Below, piece after piece: positions 54,302 to 63,161 of a DNA stretch of 64,000 nt. This DNA comes from Actibacterium sp. 188UL27-1 (GTDB lineage Bacteria > Pseudomonadota > Alphaproteobacteria > Rhodobacterales > Rhodobacteraceae). Position 1 is the stretch's first letter, and every line of letters begins with the position of its first letter. The DNA lies in contig NZ_JAFEUL010000013.1 of assembly GCF_016901225.1 (NCBI RefSeq), forward strand, positions 51,801 through 115,800. The letters are read 5' to 3'. Both the position numbers and the translations under genes were made by a program. Under the pieces are notes generated by a model. The model searched no databases, had not been told where the DNA came from, and saw only the letters and a program-made list of their open reading frames with translations.

Positions 54302-55219
54302 ATGCAAAACACCGTATTGATCCTTGGGGCTACCGGCCGGGCTGGGCGCCACGCCCATATCGCCTTTCGCGATGCCGGGTGGCGGGTGCGGTTGTTCGAT
54401 CGGGCCCGCGATGACCTGTGGGATGCCGCTTGGGGTGCCGATGTGATCTTTAATGGGTGGAACCCGGCCTATTCCGATTGGGCGCGCGAGATACCTGCCC
54501 AGACCACAGCTTTGATCGATGTGGCCGAGGCGACGGGGGCTTTGGTGGTGATCCCCGGCAATGTCTATCCTTATGGCCAGAGCGCGGGACGAATGGGTCC
54601 AATGACCCCCCATGTCCCTACCGGGGCGCTTGGAAAGGTTCGTGCAGATATGGAGGCCGCCTGGGCCGCATCGCGGGCACGGGTGTTGGTTTTGCGGTGC
54701 GGTGATTTTCTGGATACCGAAGCATCCGGGAACTGGTTCGACAAGGTCATTGTCGCGGGTTTGGACCGTGGGCGGTTCAGCTATCCGGGCGCCTTGGATG
54801 TCTCCCATGCTTGGGCGTTTCTGCCGGATGTCGGGCGGGCCCTTGTGCAACTGGTTGAGAAACGTCACAGCCTGCCCCGGTTTGCGGATATTCCATTTGC
54901 CGGGTTTACTCTGACGGGGCTGGAGTTGAGTGACGGTGTCGCCCGCGCAACCGCGCGACGGCACATTCTACGGCGGATGTCGTGGCTACCCCTGGGGATG
55001 GCTGCGCCGTTCTGGCCCGTGGGCCGGTGCCTGCAGCAGATGCGATATCTGTGGGACCTGCCACATTGGTTGGATCCCGATCCGTTGAAGAAGCTATTGC
55101 CGGACTTTCGGGGCACTGATCTGGAGACCGCGCTCGCCCTAGCGGTTGCGCATCAGATCGACCCAGACAAGCCGGTGACGCGCGGCCCGCTCTATATCGG
55201 GCGCGCCCGGATCGCCTGA
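54302..55219 (+). CDS. NAD(P)-binding epimerase-like protein
   Basis: The 305-residue protein begins NTVLILGATGRAGRHA, a Rossmann motif of the NmrA/epimerase type, and has VIPGNVYPYGQ near residue 92. The usual YxxxK active site is not evident, so it may be a degenerate or atypical short-chain dehydrogenase. I start at ATG 54302, preceded by GGAGA; ATG 54257 is in frame. The 3' end overlaps the convergent phosphatase-fold gene by 81 bases, more than usual. Confidence 0.75.
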   Translation: MQNTVLILGATGRAGRHAHIAFRDAGWRVRLFDRARDDLWDAAWGADVIFNGWNPAYSDWAREIPAQTTALIDVAEATGALVVIPGNVYPYGQSAGRMGPMTPHVPTGALGKVRADMEAAWAASRARVLVLRCGDFLDTEASGNWFDKVIVAGLDRGRFSYPGALDVSHAWAFLPDVGRALVQLVEKRHSLPRFADIPFAGFTLTGLELSDGVARATARRHILRRMSWLPLGMAAPFWPVGRCLQQMRYLWDLPHWLDPDPLKKLLPDFRGTDLETALALAVAHQIDPDKPVTRGPLYIGRARIA

Positions 55220-56359
55220 ACGTGGCCAGACGACACCTGCATCGGCGACCTCTAAGCGAGCGTCTGGCAGGATGTAGTCCGCCCTCAGGTTTCCGGGGCC
55301 ATCCGGGGCGGGCCGGAACGCGGCCGTGTCCAATTCGGGCGGGCCTTTATGGGTATTGTCGGCGGCAGCGCGCCCTCCAGGGCTGGCAGGACGGGGATCT
55401 TGCAGCCTTGGGTCCTTCAAAACCGCCCGGATCGTTTCAGACTGACCATCTCCATCGAACGGGTCGACATTCATCTTACCCAGCAAGATGACCGGCGCGG
55501 TCGGTTTTTCGCTCAGATCGCCATTCAGGTAAAGGTGCCAGAGGCGCAGTTCATCGCGGTTCCGGTGGCCATTGCGATCTTCAGGGCCGTCAAAAACCGG
55601 GGGCGTTGCACCGATCGTCAACAACTCCACATCGCCTATTCCGTCAATGGATATGGGAAGGGCCCAATGATTGATGCTGGACAGGCGCTGTATCGCTGTG
55701 GCGTCCTGGCTCAGGTCAACCGTGTTGGCGCCGGGCAGATCGCGCCAAAGGATTTCCGTGTAATCCCGCATATCCTGGGCGAGGATCGGATGGCGGCTTA
55801 GAACTGCCATCCCGCCATAGCCCGAGAAATAGCCAAAACCCTGGGCATCCCGCGCCCCGCCCAGCCGTCCGTCACCATCCATATCCAAACCGGTGCCAAT
55901 GCCGGTATTGGGACGGCGGGAAAAGCGATGGGGATATGGTGCGCCAAGGTCATTCAATTGATCGGCAAAGGCGGAGAGAGCAACGCCATCCAAATCGTAA
56001 TCAAACCCGATCAATAACAAAATATCCGGATTGGCCTCGGCAATGACACTTTGGGTTGCAATGATCTGCGCATCTTCTCCCGAAAGGATATCGCGCAGCA
56101 AAAGCCCGGGACCCTTGCGGGTTAAATCGGCTGTGTAAGTTGCAATGCGGACCGTATCGGATGCTTGGGCAAACAGGTGTTGGGCGGCCAGCAGAACAAC
56201 CAGAAACCCGGCGCAGGTTAAGTTACCAGCAATCCACCGTCTGTTCCGTCGAGCGACGAGCGCTTGCGCTTGTCCTCGATCATTGTTGCAATCCGTCCCA
56301 TGGCGATGCCGCGCATGAAGAGGCTTGCGGGAAGAAATGCCCATGCTGCCATTGTCCAA
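55139..56359 (-). CDS. Endonuclease/exonuclease/phosphatase-fold protein with degraded active site
   Basis: The mature part (from about residue 66, RIATYTADLTRKG) follows the fold: NPDILLLIGFDYD, then GYGGMAVLSRHPI near 182 and RADYILP near the end. Two usual catalytic motifs are altered: GDxN reads GKMN and the terminal SDH reads ARH, so it may be inactive. A hydrophobic segment (GFLVVLLAAQHLFAQA) is a signal peptide, but no good start lies just before it; the frame's ATGs (56359, 56344) are some 50 codons earlier and overlap the upstream gene by about 130 bases. The true start is therefore uncertain. Confidence 0.7.
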   Translation of the reverse strand: MDNGSMGISSRKPLHARHRHGTDCNNDRGQAQALVARRNRRWIAGNLTCAGFLVVLLAAQHLFAQASDTVRIATYTADLTRKGPGLLLRDILSGEDAQIIATQSVIAEANPDILLLIGFDYDLDGVALSAFADQLNDLGAPYPHRFSRRPNTGIGTGLDMDGDGRLGGARDAQGFGYFSGYGGMAVLSRHPILAQDMRDYTEILWRDLPGANTVDLSQDATAIQRLSSINHWALPISIDGIGDVELLTIGATPPVFDGPEDRNGHRNRDELRLWHLYLNGDLSEKPTAPVILLGKMNVDPFDGDGQSETIRAVLKDPRLQDPRPASPGGRAAADNTHKGPPELDTAAFRPAPDGPGNLRADYILPDARLEVADAGVVWPRSGDPGAPDIERAARHRLVWVDLMRNR

Positions 56360-57057
56360 ACAAGTGTTTGTGGCGCGTCAGCCAGGGACGGCCCAAACAG
56401 GCTGCCCGCGGCCTGTGCCACAGCCGGGATCAAGAATGGCAACAAAAAACCTAAAGCGATGTTAACGCGCGCATCCCGGTTGAGGCGGGACACGACATCG
56501 CCGCCTGTTGTCGGATCAAATGTTGGCAGGTTGATCCACACATTGAACGCTCCGGTGCGCGAGGGCCAGCCAAACAGCCGCAGAAGCAGCGCGAAAATGG
56601 CCAGTGACAACAGAGAGGTCAGATAGCTGATACCTGCCGCGGTGCGGATCACATCCACGCTATGCGGGTCGGACACATCCGCCATGCCTAGAACCACAAG
56701 ACGCACAGGGCTGTAGGGAAAGTCGATGGCATTGCCGATCAATGTTCCAACTGCATGGGTTAGCATCGTCAAGCCGCTGGGCGCCTCTTGCCCGCGCATG
56801 ATCACCGATAGCAGGAAAACGGTGAAGAACAGGCAAAGAAACCGAACGCGATTGAATGGTGGTGCGTCGCGGAATTCGATGAGGCTAGGATAGCTGGAGA
56901 CGTATTCGATGAAAATGAGTGCGGCTGCAAAGAGCGCAATCAAAGCGACGACCTGGGTCGTGTCTGGTGACACTTTCGGCAATAGCAACGACGGTGTGGC
57001 GATCAAAAGAGCCACCAGTCCGGCGCGCATGGCAGCTCCGCTCATCCGGTTCAGCAC
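56218..57057 (-). CDS. Conserved-looking polytopic membrane protein
   Basis: The 279-residue protein has about six hydrophobic segments (for instance residues 11-26, 38-52, 73-87, 145-160 and 203-220) and a charged C-terminus. I do not recognise a family with a known role. It is co-directional with the phosphatase-fold gene that overlaps its end and lies downstream of leuD, separated from it by a terminator. This gene order is familiar from related bacteria, but its meaning is not known. Confidence 0.7.
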   Translation of the reverse strand: MLNRMSGAAMRAGLVALLIATPSLLLPKVSPDTTQVVALIALFAAALIFIEYVSSYPSLIEFRDAPPFNRVRFLCLFFTVFLLSVIMRGQEAPSGLTMLTHAVGTLIGNAIDFPYSPVRLVVLGMADVSDPHSVDVIRTAAGISYLTSLLSLAIFALLLRLFGWPSRTGAFNVWINLPTFDPTTGGDVVSRLNRDARVNIALGFLLPFLIPAVAQAAGSLFGPSLADAPQTLVWTMAAWAFLPASLFMRGIAMGRIATMIEDKRKRSSLDGTDGGLLVT

Positions 57058-57262
57058 TATCCCGTTACCCTCTTCGTCTTAACATCGCTACGATCGGCAG
57101 ATGACCACATGACGTCAATTCAGTTCAAATTGTAGGGTGTCGCCCTCATCCCGTCTTAGTTTGGCCCAGTCCGAAAATCCGCAACAATCTTCATTTTAAG
57201 TTAACGAATAATGGGGCTTATTTGCGGGAGAACTGGTGCGCGATTGCATCAAGAATGTGCGC

Positions 57263-57288
57263 AAAAAAAGGCCGCCCCTAAAGCGACC
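57263..57288 (-). terminator. Intrinsic terminator of leuD
   Basis: On the minus strand GGTCGC (57288-57283) pairs with GCGGCC (57275-57270) around a 7-base loop, followed by seven T (57269-57263). It lies 25 bases after the leuD stop. Confidence 0.75.
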
Positions 57289-57312
57289 CTAGATGTTGTT
57301 ATTTTAGTCGTG

Positions 57313-57918
57313 TCAGACCCAAGGGCGGACTTGGCTGGCAGTCTGTTCAAAACTGTCGATCGCGCCGACTTTTTCGAATGTGAGGCCAATGTCATCCAAT
57401 CCGTTCAGCAAGCAGTGTTTTTTGAAGGAATCGATTTCAAAACCAAAAACTTCGCCATCCGATGACGTCACGGTCTGTGCGTCCAGATCGATTGTCATGC
57501 GGGCATTGGCACCTTTTTCGGCATCTTTCGTCAAAATAGCCACGGCCTCGGCCGGCAAAACCACCGGCAAAATTCCGTTCTTGAAGCAGTTATTGTAAAA
57601 GATATCGGCAAAGCTGGTCGAGATGACGCAGCGGATCCCGAAATCCAGCAACGCCCAGGGCGCATGCTCACGAGAAGAGCCACAGCCAAAATTATCACCA
57701 GCCACAATGACTTGCGCCTCCCGATAGGCAGGTTGGTTCAGAACAAAATCCTCAACCTCACTGCCATCATCGGCATAGCGCATCTCATCGAACAGGTTTT
57801 TGCCAAGGCCGGAGCGTTTGATCGTTTTCAAGAACTGCTTGGGAATGATCATGTCGGTGTCGATATTCATCAAAGGCAATGGTGCGGCAATGCCGGTCAG
57901 CGTGGTAAAGCGTTCCAT
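57313..57918 (-). CDS. leuD: 3-isopropylmalate dehydratase small subunit
   Basis: The 201-residue subunit works with LeuC to isomerise isopropylmalate in leucine synthesis. It begins [22 protein letters not shown] and contains the substrate-binding [17 protein letters not shown] (about residues 72-88). AGGAG precedes ATG 57918. leuC is not in the window. The leader holds copy C of the 11-bp repeat element with a 12-bp inverted repeat. A terminator follows the gene. Confidence 0.95.
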   Translation of the reverse strand: MERFTTLTGIAAPLPLMNIDTDMIIPKQFLKTIKRSGLGKNLFDEMRYADDGSEVEDFVLNQPAYREAQVIVAGDNFGCGSSREHAPWALLDFGIRCVISTSFADIFYNNCFKNGILPVVLPAEAVAILTKDAEKGANARMTIDLDAQTVTSSDGEVFGFEIDSFKKHCLLNGLDDIGLTFEKVGAIDSFEQTASQVRPWV

Positions 57919-57975
57919 CTTGGATCTCCTGGAAGAGGGCTGGCGCGTCGCCCTCCTTTTGAGTGATGCACCGCG

Positions 57976-58019
57976 TATGCACAACCCGTATGCATGGCAT
58001 ACATATCCCATGCATACGG
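57976..58019. repeat. 11-bp tandem repeat element, copy C, with 12-bp inverted repeat
   Basis: GCACA (57979-57983) is followed, after a spacer, by TGGCATACATA (57995-58005) and TCCCATGCATA (58006-58016) and CG. Here the flanks also form a perfect 12-bp inverted repeat, CCGTATGCATGG (57986-57997) and CCATGCATACGG (58008-58019), with ten bases between. It lies 58-100 bases upstream of leuD. In the rest of 57919-58233 I see no gene. Confidence 0.75.
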
Positions 58020-58233
58020 ATCGCCTGAAATCCTGCGTCTCGCTTCGCCCCGACGCTGCCACATTTGCGCCGCAATTCGTGGCCGAATACGTGACCTGAC
58101 CTTGCGTAACACATGGGCGCTTTTGTAACTTTTTGAGCATTTAATGTATCAAAGCGGTCTCAAATTCGCCGGAAACCGCGAAAATTGATCATGTGACCAC
58201 CGCATCGATTCGATCAATCGGTCGGTGAGATAC

Positions 58234-58698
58234 CTAACGATTCTCTTCCGGTGCTTTCACAGCGGCACCGAGCAGTGCGTAGAGCCGGTCAAACGCCTCG
58301 GCCCCCATCTGCGTTCGCATCTGATCGTGAATCTCACCTTTGATGCGGGCGCCGTCGCGTTGAACAGCCAGTCCCGCTTCGGTGAAGCGGATGATCCTGC
58401 CGCGACCATCGGACGGGTCCAGGTCGCGGGTCACGATCCCCTGGCTTTCCAGTTCGGCAATGAGCTGATGCACAGCCTGTTTCGAGATCGGCATGCGCTG
58501 GGCAATCTCGGCCTGGCGGGTCCCGTCCGGGTGGATATGGGCGGTGATGCTGCCGCGCGCCTCCGCCTGCCAGCCGTGACCGGCCTTTTTCATTTCTGCG
58601 AGGTAGCGGTCTTTCCAGTGCTGCGCCGCCTCCCACAGACGGACACCAATATGATCAGGGCGCAGATCATCCCACTTTTCGTCAATTTCATTGACCAA
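58234..58698 (-). CDS. MarR-family transcriptional regulator
   Basis: The 154-residue protein has a MarR winged helix (QAEIAQRMPISKQAVHQLIAELESQGIVTR, about residues 62-92, with the basic wing DPSDGRGRII after it). It starts at TTG 58698 preceded by GGAGAG; no ATG fits. It diverges from a methyltransferase pseudogene 28 bases away, which is presumably its former target. Confidence 0.88.
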   Translation of the reverse strand: MVNEIDEKWDDLRPDHIGVRLWEAAQHWKDRYLAEMKKAGHGWQAEARGSITAHIHPDGTRQAEIAQRMPISKQAVHQLIAELESQGIVTRDLDPSDGRGRIIRFTEAGLAVQRDGARIKGEIHDQMRTQMGAEAFDRLYALLGAAVKAPEENR

Positions 58699-58725
58699 GT
58701 CTGCTCTCCGATGTAGTCAACTTAC

Positions 58726-59384
58726 ATGACTAAGCTAGTGCCAATCCAACCTTCGCCAAATTCCGGGGCCAGAGCAATGGGCCCGGCGGATCGGTATAGT
58801 GGCCGTGCTACCCGCTATGATCGCGCCCATCTGCGGTGGTTGCGCATGGGTTTGGTGAGGCGCAATGTGCCTTTGAAGGTGCAGCGGCGGCATTGCTGCG
58901 CCCGGGCATGGCGGTTCTGGATGCAGCCTGTGGGGCAGGCGTGGTGGCGCGGCGCCTATTGGCGGGGCTGGATGGTCCCATCGATGTGATATTGTTGGAT
59001 GCGGCCCCGGCCATGCTGGATCAGTGCCGCGATATCCCGGCCCGGCGCCTGATCGGCCGGATCGAGGCGCTCCCTTTCCCGGACCAGTGATTTGATCTGG
59101 TGACCTGTGCCTGGGGCCTGGAAACGGTAGAGGATCCGATACCCGCATTGGCTCAGTTTTTGCGGGTCAGTCGCCCTGGTGGACATATCTGCCTTGTCTT
59201 CTGCGCGGATCGGCCTGCGGCATCGCCCACGGCACTACTGTTTCGGCAGATGATCGAGCGGCGCGGGCTGGGGCAGTTCCTGAATTGCGCTTGTATCTCC
59301 GCCGCCGTGATCGGCCTTGGCGGATTGGCGGCACGGGTCCTCCATTTTACCGGACCGGCGGCGGCGCTGCTATTGACCCGCTAG
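58726..59384 (+). pseudogene. SAM-dependent methyltransferase pseudogene
   Basis: Three open pieces join into one class I methyltransferase. The first, from ATG 58726, reads to YSGRATRYDRAHLR. At about 58832 the frame shifts, and VVAHGFGEAQCAFEG, then the SAM motif VLDAACGAGVVARRLL, follow. A TGA at 59088-59090 splits LPFPDQ from FDLVTCAWGLETV, where a Ser codon (TCA) is expected. The last piece ends at 59384 with a hydrophobic tail. One frameshift and one nonsense change make a functional product unlikely. Confidence 0.75.
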
Positions 59385-59414
59385 CAGCGGTTGTGCCGCG
59401 AGGTTGGGGCAACG

Positions 59415-60074
59415 CTAGTTCAATTGCCCCAAGGCGCGCTGTGTCAGCGCCGTCCGGTCTGCGACATCCACCAGATTGGCGCTTGCCAGGCGAATGATCC
59501 CCGCCTTGCGCAAGGCGGTGAAACACCGGCTGACCGTTTCGGTTGTAAGCCCCAGGAAATCGGCGATGTCGGATCGGCTCATGGGGAGATCGATTGCCGT
59601 ACCGCGCCCGTTTCGGTCTGCCAGCGTCACCAGAAATGAGGCCACTCTTTCAGCCGCCGACTTGCGACCAAGCACCATCAGGTGATCTTGCATGGCGCTG
59701 ATCTCCTGCAATGCCGCGGTCATCAATGCGGTATGAAGTGCCGGGTCTGCGCCGCCGCTTTCCAAGGCCGCCAGCGGTATGAGGCGCAATTCCGCGTCAG
59801 CCAGCGCATCGCAATCGGAATGGTGGCGGCCCTGAGCCGGAAAACCGATCACATCCCCGGGATACCCAAAGGCAATCACCTGACGTCGCCCATCCTCAAG
59901 CACGCGTGTCAAACGCAGGACACCACGTTTGATGATATAAAGGCGCGTGGTGTCATCACCTTCAAAGTACAGATAAGTGCCTGCGGCGATTGTCTTGCCA
60001 ATCTCCTTGGCGTCCGTGGGGGCAAAGGCCGAAGCGGATTGGCGAGCCCGCCTGCCCGATAGCGTGACATACAT
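59415..60074 (-). CDS. Crp/Fnr-family transcriptional regulator (FixK-like)
   Basis: The 219-residue protein has a cyclic-nucleotide-binding-like domain (GTYLYFEGDDTTRLYIIKRGVLRL, about residues 32-55) and a C-terminal HTH (MSRSDIADFLGLTTETVSRCF, about 164-184) of the Fnr/FixK type. The N-terminal cysteines that hold the iron-sulphur cluster of Fnr are absent, so direct oxygen sensing by that route is unlikely and it is closer to FixK. It diverges from the response regulator gene at 60231 across 156 bases. Confidence 0.88.
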   Translation of the reverse strand: MYVTLSGRRARQSASAFAPTDAKEIGKTIAAGTYLYFEGDDTTRLYIIKRGVLRLTRVLEDGRRQVIAFGYPGDVIGFPAQGRHHSDCDALADAELRLIPLAALESGGADPALHTALMTAALQEISAMQDHLMVLGRKSAAERVASFLVTLADRNGRGTAIDLPMSRSDIADFLGLTTETVSRCFTALRKAGIIRLASANLVDVADRTALTQRALGQLN

Positions 60075-60230
60075 CTGAGGTCTCCCATAATCGATGGGGA
60101 CCTTGTTGGACGGCTGGTGTAATCTGGCTTAAGGTTTCGGCGCAGCATTACGTATCAAAATGTAACCAGGTCGCGCGAGCAGCCCCAGTTGCACTTGGCG
60201 GATCCGCTGTCTGTCCAGAGGGTGGGGGCC

Positions 60231-60977
60231 ATGACCGAAACCGCACAGGCGCTTGTCGTCGAAGACGATGAAAAGATCAGGCGCGTGTTACGCAACCTGT
60301 TGGAAGATGACGGGTTTTCGGTGCTGGAAAGCGCAGGCGCAAGCGCGGCCATGGAAATTGTAAAAACGACGACGCTGGCATTGGTGACGCTGGATATCCA
60401 ACTGAATGGCGAGAGCGGTTTGGATATCCTGCGCGACATTCGCAAGATATCCAGAGTTCCCGTCATCATGGTGACCGGCAAAGATGACGTCATCGACCGG
60501 GTGGTCGGGCTTGAGATCGGCGCCGATGACTATATCACCAAACCGTTCCATATCCGCGAGGTGTTGGCGCGCGTGCACGCCGTGCTGCGCCGCAAGCGAC
60601 ATGAAGACCGCGCCGAACCGCCCGGTGTGCTCTCCTATCTGGTGGACGGTTTGACGGTGACCCCCGACCGGATGGAGGTGATTGCCCGCGACGGCAGGCC
60701 CTGCGATGTCACCACGGCCGATCTGGCCTTGTTCAAGATCTTTCTGGAGCGCCCGAAACGCGCCTTATCTCGCGATCAGTTGATGGATCTGATCGGCGGA
60801 ACGGAATGGTCCCCGCTGGATCGAACCGTCGACAATCAGGTGGCGCGCCTGCGCAAGAAGATCGAGAGAAACCCGTCGGACCCGAAGCTGATCAAGACGG
60901 TGCGCGGCATCGGCTACATGCTGGCACAGGATGTGGTGCGACGCGGATCCTACGGTGATCATGCCAAAAGCGCGTGA
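60231..60977 (+). CDS. OmpR-family response regulator
   Basis: The 248-residue protein has a receiver domain (acidic EDD at 11-13, phospho-acceptor Asp55 in VTLDIQL, Lys in TKPFH near 108) and an OmpR-type winged helix (LDRTVDNQVARLRKKIE near 203, RGIGYML near 230). GGTGGGGGCC precedes ATG 60231. It converges on the hybrid kinase gene, overlapping it by 19 bases. The kinase is a plausible partner, although it has its own receiver domain. Confidence 0.92.
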   Translation: MTETAQALVVEDDEKIRRVLRNLLEDDGFSVLESAGASAAMEIVKTTTLALVTLDIQLNGESGLDILRDIRKISRVPVIMVTGKDDVIDRVVGLEIGADDYITKPFHIREVLARVHAVLRRKRHEDRAEPPGVLSYLVDGLTVTPDRMEVIARDGRPCDVTTADLALFKIFLERPKRALSRDQLMDLIGGTEWSPLDRTVDNQVARLRKKIERNPSDPKLIKTVRGIGYMLAQDVVRRGSYGDHAKSA

Positions 60978-62485
60978 AGCCGCCGGGCCAATTCCACCTG
61001 GCGATATGGTTTGTGAAGGACGTCATATTCTGTGGTGCCGCCCATACTCGCCGTGACGACATCGCTGGCATAGCCGGAGGTCAGCAGGACCTGCACGTCG
61101 GGGAAGCTCTGCCGGACCTTGGCAGCCAGTTCATATCCGTTAAGGTGGCCGGGCATCACGAGATCCGAAAACACAACATCCACATGCGTGCCGCTGACGA
61201 GCGTTTCATAAGCCGCGTCACCGTTCCGGGCGTCGAGCGTTTGGTATCCCAGGTCGCGAACACGTTCGACCGACAGGCGGCGCACCTTTGGATTATCCTC
61301 AACGATCAGAACGATTTGCCCTTGTCCCTGCGGTATGTCGGCTGCGTTGGCGGCGGGTGTGCTGCCGTCATGGTGCACCGGTTGGCTGACCGGGAAATAC
61401 AGTCCAAAGCTGGTTCCATGGCCGGGCTCGCTGTAAAGCGTGATGTGGCCGCCGGATTGCCGGACAAAGCCATAGACCATCGCAAGGCCCAGGCCGGTGC
61501 CCCCTTTGTCTGATTTCGTGGTAAAGAACGGCTCGAACGCCCGCTTTTGCGCCTCCGGTCCCATGCCCTCGCCATCATCGCTGACGAACAGTCGCACGTA
61601 GTGCCCCGGTTCCATGTCGGTTTCCTGGGCCATGTAGGTGTCATCGATGATGACATCAGAGACCGAGATCAGGAATTCGCCACCACCCGGCATCGCATCC
61701 CGCGCGTTCAAGGCCAGGTTGATCAGCGCGGATTGAAGTTGCACCGGATCTACCATGACCTGACTGATGGTGGCTGCAAAATCGGTTTTGACCCGGTAGT
61801 CATCGCCAATCGTGCGCCGCAGAATGGCAAGTGTTGCCTTGCAAAGGTCCCGCAAGTCCGATTTCACGGGTTTCAGGTCACCCCGCCGCGCGAAAACCAA
61901 CAGGCGTGAGGTCAGCTCGGCGCCCAGTTCGGCGGAGTCCAGGGAGTCTTCGATCAACGCCAACTGGCGGTCATTGACGCCGCGCATTTCAAGAAGCTCA
62001 AGGTTCCCGATGATGACCGTCAGAAGGTTGTTGAAGTCATGGGCCATACCCCCGGTCAGTTGTCCGATGGCGTCCAGCCGTTGTGAACGCGCCAGCGCAT
62101 CCTCTGCCGCGCGACGGTCGGTCAGGTCGTGAAGAATCCCGACAAAAAGCTGTTCCCCGCCGATATCCGCATGGCCCACAGACAGATGCACCGGAAAGAG
62201 GGAGCCATTCTTGCGCAACCCTTCCACGTCGCGACCCAATCCGATGATCCGTTTTTCACCGGTCTCTATGTGGTGGCGCATGAACCCATCATGTAGATCC
62301 GCCAATGCGTCGGGCATCAGCAGGTTGACGCTTTGTCCAACCAGTTCACTGATCCGATATCCAAAGAGCCGCCCGGTGGCCGGATTGACACGGATCATCA
62401 TGCCACGGCTGTCTGAGACGATCATGGAATCGGCAGTTGTCTCCATGATGGCGCTCAGCAAGGCGCTGTCCTTTGCGTGATCCAT
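60959..62485 (-). CDS. Hybrid histidine kinase with FixL-like PAS domain
   Basis: The 508-residue protein has a PAS domain (about residues 10-122), a HisKA region with phospho-accepting His149 in GGMAHDFNNLL, a HATPase domain (LNARDAM, DDGEGM, GGTGLGLAM) and a C-terminal receiver (VEDN, SDLVMPG, HKPYR). In the PAS domain LHDGF at 64-68 puts a His at the place of the haem ligand of FixL (RHDSY), and EKRIIGLGRDV with Arg85 follows as in FixL. This suggests a haem-bound oxygen or redox sensor. It has no membrane segment. Receiver and kinase on one chain make it a phosphorelay-type protein. Confidence 0.85.
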   Translation of the reverse strand: MDHAKDSALLSAIMETTADSMIVSDSRGMMIRVNPATGRLFGYRISELVGQSVNLLMPDALADLHDGFMRHHIETGEKRIIGLGRDVEGLRKNGSLFPVHLSVGHADIGGEQLFVGILHDLTDRRAAEDALARSQRLDAIGQLTGGMAHDFNNLLTVIIGNLELLEMRGVNDRQLALIEDSLDSAELGAELTSRLLVFARRGDLKPVKSDLRDLCKATLAILRRTIGDDYRVKTDFAATISQVMVDPVQLQSALINLALNARDAMPGGGEFLISVSDVIIDDTYMAQETDMEPGHYVRLFVSDDGEGMGPEAQKRAFEPFFTTKSDKGGTGLGLAMVYGFVRQSGGHITLYSEPGHGTSFGLYFPVSQPVHHDGSTPAANAADIPQGQGQIVLIVEDNPKVRRLSVERVRDLGYQTLDARNGDAAYETLVSGTHVDVVFSDLVMPGHLNGYELAAKVRQSFPDVQVLLTSGYASDVVTASMGGTTEYDVLHKPYRQVELARRLHALLA

Positions 62486-63161
62486 CGCGGTCGCCTCTTT
62501 CTGCCGTCGTCGTGCCTAGGTTCAACTGCCGCGGTCAATCTGCCTTGACCTCAATCAATTTAGCCGGGCAACGCGCAAAAAACGCATCACGCTCGCGGGT
62601 CTCAAGTGGCACGTTTGGCCAACCGGAAACATGGCCGCGGCACATCGTTGCCAGACGATAGCGCCAATCGAGCAGCGCAGATTGATCTTCCTCAAACCAT
62701 CACTGGGACAGCCGGTTTCCGCATGCTCCAGCGCCACCATCACAGCTGACCCATTCGTCAGACTGTGGTCCATTTGCCAAGGACTGGTTGCGATCTGGCG
62801 TTGGTTTCGACCGAAACCTGCGCAGCCGATGGCAGGTCGATGATAGAGGGACATCAATGTGCTGCCGGTCGCTGAGGGAGATCCCCTGACGTGACAACCG
62901 GGAGCGGTAGCCCAAATGGATAAATAGTCGCCTGCTGGAAAGATGATGAGCCAAGGCCGCGACCTTTGCCCCTTAGTTCGGGCGGAACCAGGGGAGGCAT
63001 AGCCGGGCCCCTGATTCAAAGCCTACCGCTTTTACGCTGCGTCGTTTGATCAGCGTCCCAGATTTTGACACTATTCCACCTGGGATGGCCATAATTCTGG
63101 CCGGACCAAGGTCTAAGGCGAACGTGGTTTATGAATTACGTAGTGCAGTGGGACCTATCAA
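62486..63161. other. 676-base region without a convincing gene
   Basis: I see no tRNA or recognised gene. On the minus strand the frame 62699-62535 (54 codons, ending in TGA at 62535-62537) reads like protein (DWRYRLATMCRGHVSGWP, later RERDAFFARCPAKLIEVKAD), but it begins right after a stop and its only ATG start would be at 62645. It could be a short real gene or a remnant. The part nearest 63161 must hold the promoter of the VPLPA-CTERM gene. Confidence 0.4.

Noticed and set aside
59088-59090. TGA read as selenocysteine in the methyltransferase
   Set aside because: A frameshift also breaks the gene, the position corresponds to a Ser in the family, and no insertion hairpin is seen.
60075-60230. 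Fnr/FixK box between the divergent regulator genes
   Set aside because: An ATCAA half-site is present near 60153 but the matching TTGAT half at the right spacing is not.
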